From Methanomassiliicoccales archaeon (GTDB lineage: Archaea; Thermoplasmatota; Thermoplasmata; Methanomassiliicoccales; UBA472): a stretch of DNA of 7,940 bases. Location: contig DUJZ01000146.1 in assembly GCA_013329565.1 (NCBI GenBank), forward strand, positions 1,219-9,158, given 5' to 3'. The notes below the pieces were generated by a model. The model made no database searches, had not been told where the DNA came from, and saw only the letters and a program-made list of their open reading frames with translations. Positions 5,357 through 7,940 of the stretch are shown in pieces. Position numbers and translations under genes: made by a program. Each line of letters opens with the position of its first letter. The first letter of the stretch is position 1.

Positions 5357-7940
5357 AAAGCAGCGGGGGCATACCCAAAGCGGGGTGGCCCACCTTGATC
5401 ATCCATTGCATCAGACCCTCGGCGTCGGTGACCACCGTCTCGTCAGCCACCTGGTCCAGGAAGTCCGGCGCTCCCAATTCCCTGGCCCTATTAATAAGCT
5501 CTTCCCTCATGCTCTCCTTGAGCGACGAAGGCATCCAGGATATGCGCAGGAGGCCGCCGTCCCCGGAGATGAACTTCCTGCTCACCAGGTACTTGCGTCC
5601 CACGCCGATGAAGCCCGGGGTCTGCTTTCCTCCGCCGATGCTCCCGGCCAAGGTGGAGAACTTCATGCCCACCGGGGTCATGTCCGGGAACTCACGGTTG
5701 ACGACGACCACCGACCTCATGTCCGGGCTCATGGCCACGATGACCTCGAAGCAGCCGCAGGAGGTCATGGGGTCCTCCATCATGCTGTAGGTGCAGAACC
5801 TGGTGATCTTTCCGCGGGTGAGGGCGGCCACCGCTTCGTTCACCCCTTTCCACGATCCTTTCTCAACGTCCTCCGCCTCGCCCTTGACTATGGGCTGGTT
5901 GGGTCCCGACGGAACTATCTCCTTTCCGGTCTTGGCGTCCAGCCAGTTGATCGCCCCGCACAGTCCGATGCGTTCCGGGGTGATGATGCACACATGGTCC
6001 GGGGCGAACGACTGGCACATCAGGCACGAGTAGTAGGTATCAACGCTCTCGTCGGTCAGCCCGGCCATCCGTTCTTCGCGCTGCTGATAGGAGGCGAACG
6101 CCTCCGGCATCCTCCTCTTGAGATCTGATTCGTCGGTAACGATGGTCACCTGCACCCGGGAGACGATGTTCCCGAACTCCTCCTTGAGCTTGGTGACCAG
6201 TATCCGCCCCAGATGCTCCAGGCGGAAGCCTGCCCGGAACGCTTTCTTGCTGAGGCGCAACCAGTTCATGTTGCGCTGCCCGGTATGCCACACGCCTTCG
6301 GCAAAGTTCAGGTAAAGGTGGATGCGACGCTCCATCACCGATTCGAAGTCCTCCTGCATGCGCTTTCCGAAAACGTCCACCAGTATCGCTAACGGGGATT
6401 GAGATCCCTCGGGAAGGCGGTCCACGTCCGGTCCGATGACGATTATGGCTCCGTCCTTCACCTGCTCCTCCGGGCGCATCTTCAGCAGCTCGAAGGACGG
6501 CGTTCGGCCGCCGCCAGCTTCAAAGTAGGTGTCCGGTCTTCTGACGGTCTCCCCTTCGAAGGCCGGACCGAAGGGCACCGGGATGTCGACCAACGTGACG
6601 GCCGTCCGGATGTCCCTGGATTCCAGACCCCCTTGCAGCATGTCCGCCGGTTCCTTGTGGAAGAGCAGGTCGGGAACGCCTTCGACCAATTGGTCGGTCA
6701 CGATCGGGACGTGGTGAAGGAGCGCGGCCAGAGCTAGCGACGCCCGGCAGGCGTCCAGCGGTCCGTAGTGCAGGACGAAGGCCTTGGGCCGCTTGGCCAG
6801 GTAAGCTGACAATCTCTCGGAATCTCCTTTCTGCACCCCTCCGAAGGAGAGGGCGGCACGGACGACGAAGTCAAGTGAATGAACCAATTGGGTGAAGTTG
6901 CCCAGGGGGTAGAGCATCATGCCCAGCCCCATCTGCACCTCGTTCTCCTTCAACACTTTGACGGCCTCGTCGGCGGCCATGATCAGCATGCCGCGCGCCT
7001 GCAGCTCGCGAACGGTGGAGACGAGCTGCCGGCGGTCCTGGGGGATCCCCATGATGACCGCCGCGCCGGGGATGGTGTCGTCCACGAGCGCCAGACCCAG
7101 CTCCCTGAGCACCTTATCCGGAATGAAGCCCACGGTCGCCGTTCCGGCATGCGGGTCCCCATCCAGATATCTGAGCGACTCGAGAGCCTCGGCGGCGATC
7201 ATGGCCGCCCTACCGGCCTCCAAGGCCTGCGCCAGCCCCATCTCCGACGGCAACGAGGAGTGTCTTTCAAGAACGTCGAGCAAGGTGCCCAGGCTGGTGA
7301 CCTCCTCCCCGTCCCAGCCCATGATGCAGGGCAGTGCGTAAGCAGTTTCCGGGTATTCCAGTGGGGCATCGCCCTTACGTGCGATAGCGGCCTTGACGGC
7401 CGCGATGGCCAGTGCGGAGAGCAGCTCGGCGCCTAGGAAACCCAGACCAATGACGGCAGCGTTGCTCGCGGTGGCCGGCGCAGGCGGCTCATACCTGTGC
7501 GGCAACCCGCTCAGCCACCTTCTGCGCTCGATCTCCATGCCCAATCCATCTTCAGGAACCAGGCAGCCGCCGAACAGATCGCGAACCGTGTGGAAGAAGA
7601 ACTCCTTGCAGAGCGCATCTAACTCGAGATCTTCGAGCGAAACAGGGACGCCCATCAGCACCTCGCCCAACGCCAATGTCAGATCTGATGTCCTGAGCCC
7701 CAGGGGTAGCTGGGCGGACGAAACGCCTAGTTTACGGCTCAGGCCGCGCCTTACCGGGCGGAAAGAGCGCAGAGACGCGTCCCCCTTGATATCTGGAACA
7801 GCACCAGTTCCGACCTCGCTCCATCCCTTCCCCAGGTCGAAAACGAGGCCGCGCAGGACTCCCTCCTTCAGATCAGAGTCCCGGAGATCGTGATCGATGT
7901 TCTCCATGACCGCGTCCAAACAGAAGCGCAGCATGGAGCA
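5355..7940 (-). CDS. acsB: Acetyl-CoA synthase (AcsB) with an unidentified N-terminal extension; 5' end outside window
   Basis: At least 861 residues; numbering here starts at the first in-window Met (7934), but two further sense codons continue to the edge, so the true start is unknown. The enzyme joins the CFeSP methyl group, CO and CoA at the A-cluster. The ligands are all present: Cys637, Cys640, Cys649 and Cys659 for the [4Fe-4S] cluster (CLMC, HVC, GLCGA) and the Cys726-Gly727-Cys728 motif in MTSCGCFE for the distal nickel. Each lies 131 residues beyond its Moorella counterpart (506, 509, 518, 528, 595-597), so this part has no net gaps. Other landmarks are YPETAYALP (194-202), YPLGNFTQLVHS (342-353), GPAFEGE (456-462), EGVWHTGQRNMNWLR (546-560) and GGGKQTPGF (767-775). 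The protein has the N-terminal CODH-docking region of bacterial AcsB, which archaeal CdhC lacks, and beyond it about 130-155 residues I cannot assign. acsA/CODH may lie upstream. Confidence 0.95.
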   Translation of the reverse strand, partial: CSMLRFCLDAVMENIDHDLRDSDLKEGVLRGLVFDLGKGWSEVGTGAVPDIKGDASLRSFRPVRRGLSRKLGVSSAQLPLGLRTSDLTLALGEVLMGVPVSLEDLELDALCKEFFFHTVRDLFGGCLVPEDGLGMEIERRRWLSGLPHRYEPPAPATASNAAVIGLGFLGAELLSALAIAAVKAAIARKGDAPLEYPETAYALPCIMGWDGEEVTSLGTLLDVLERHSSLPSEMGLAQALEAGRAAMIAAEALESLRYLDGDPHAGTATVGFIPDKVLRELGLALVDDTIPGAAVIMGIPQDRRQLVSTVRELQARGMLIMAADEAVKVLKENEVQMGLGMMLYPLGNFTQLVHSLDFVVRAALSFGGVQKGDSERLSAYLAKRPKAFVLHYGPLDACRASLALAALLHHVPIVTDQLVEGVPDLLFHKEPADMLQGGLESRDIRTAVTLVDIPVPFGPAFEGETVRRPDTYFEAGGGRTPSFELLKMRPEEQVKDGAIIVIGPDVDRLPEGSQSPLAILVDVFGKRMQEDFESVMERRIHLYLNFAEGVWHTGQRNMNWLRLSKKAFRAGFRLEHLGRILVTKLKEEFGNIVSRVQVTIVTDESDLKRRMPEAFASYQQREERMAGLTDESVDTYYSCLMCQSFAPDHVCIITPERIGLCGAINWLDAKTGKEIVPSGPNQPIVKGEAEDVEKGSWKGVNEAVAALTRGKITRFCTYSMMEDPMTSCGCFEVIVAMSPDMRSVVVVNREFPDMTPVGMKFSTLAGSIGGGKQTPGFIGVGRKYLVSRKFISGDGGLLRISWMPSSLKESMREELINRARELGAPDFLDQVADETVVTDAEGLMQWMIKVGHPALGMPPLL
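7470..7940 (-). other. N-terminal extension region of AcsB, no recognised family
   Basis: Residues 1 to about 155 of the AcsB reading frame precede the part that aligns with Moorella AcsB. The stretch is charged and helical looking: DLKEGVLRGLVFDLGKGW (21-38), LRTSDLTLALGEVLMGVPVS (80-99) and KEFFFHTVRDLFGGCLVPED (110-129), ending in a Pro/Ala linker near 149-155. It has three cysteines (5, 109, 124) but no CxxC pair, no membrane helix and no P-loop. The frame stays open with the same GC-rich codon style as the rest, so it looks like real coding sequence. It may be a fused domain or an upstream gene joined in frame. No function is proposed. Confidence 0.6.

Noticed and set aside
4954..5790. 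Plus-strand open frame of 278 codons across the acsB/acsD junction
   Set aside because: It is antisense to two strongly recognised genes, and the Ser/Pro/Thr-rich product matches nothing. It is an effect of high G+C codon use on the other strand.
6879..7893. Two overlapping plus-strand open frames opposite the AcsB N-terminal part
   Set aside because: They raised the question whether the AcsB extension is real. The minus-strand frame is continuous with the conserved AcsB body and keeps the same codon style, whereas the plus-strand products look random.

Overview
The window holds a Wood-Ljungdahl (reductive acetyl-CoA pathway) gene block next to two genes for cell-surface proteins. Five genes read on the minus strand. 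A sixth, cut by the left edge, reads on the plus strand toward them. There are no RNA genes, CRISPR arrays or insertion sequences that I can see. Coding density is high, and the only real gaps are 84 and 69 bases.

Right half (about 3080 to 7940, minus strand): a tight operon acsB-acsD-acsC. AcsB is the acetyl-CoA synthase with a complete A-cluster. AcsD and AcsC are the small and large subunits of the corrinoid iron-sulfur protein (CFeSP). AcsD/AcsC bring a methyl group on cobalt to AcsB, which joins it to CO from a CO dehydrogenase and to CoA, making acetyl-CoA (or running in reverse). The genes are spaced by 9 bases (acsB/acsD) and overlap by 1 base (acsD/acsC). Strong Shine-Dalgarno sequences lie in or beside the preceding gene's end, so translational coupling is likely. 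All three resemble the acetogen (bacterial, Moorella-like) subunits in length and motif spacing rather than the archaeal CdhC/CdhD/CdhE forms. AcsB also carries an N-terminal extension of about 130-155 residues that I cannot assign, and its 5' end lies outside the window.

Middle and left (about 200 to 3000, minus strand): a 755-residue membrane-anchored protein with a Gln/Pro-rich N-terminal tail, one membrane segment, a ZU5-like region, a papain-like cysteine peptidase-like domain, an Ig-like region and a DUF2135/YfaP-like domain. It is followed by a 151-residue secreted, membrane-anchored fibronectin type III protein. Each has its own putative promoter, so they are probably not part of the acs operon. 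At the far left, the plus-strand gene end looks like the C-terminus of a CooC/AcsF-type nickel-insertion ATPase. That would be the maturation factor for CODH/ACS, so the surface genes may sit inside a larger carbon-fixation locus.

Organism: an anaerobe with the acetyl-CoA pathway, about 55-60% G+C by eye. Several signs lean toward an archaeon, perhaps a Thermoplasmatota relative: GGTG-core ribosome binding sites, TATA-like motifs at archaeal spacing, a possible leaderless GTG start, N-glycosylation sequons and the style of the surface proteins. The acs genes themselves are bacterial in type, so an anaerobic bacterium (for example an actinobacterial lineage) remains possible. The lineage call is inference only.
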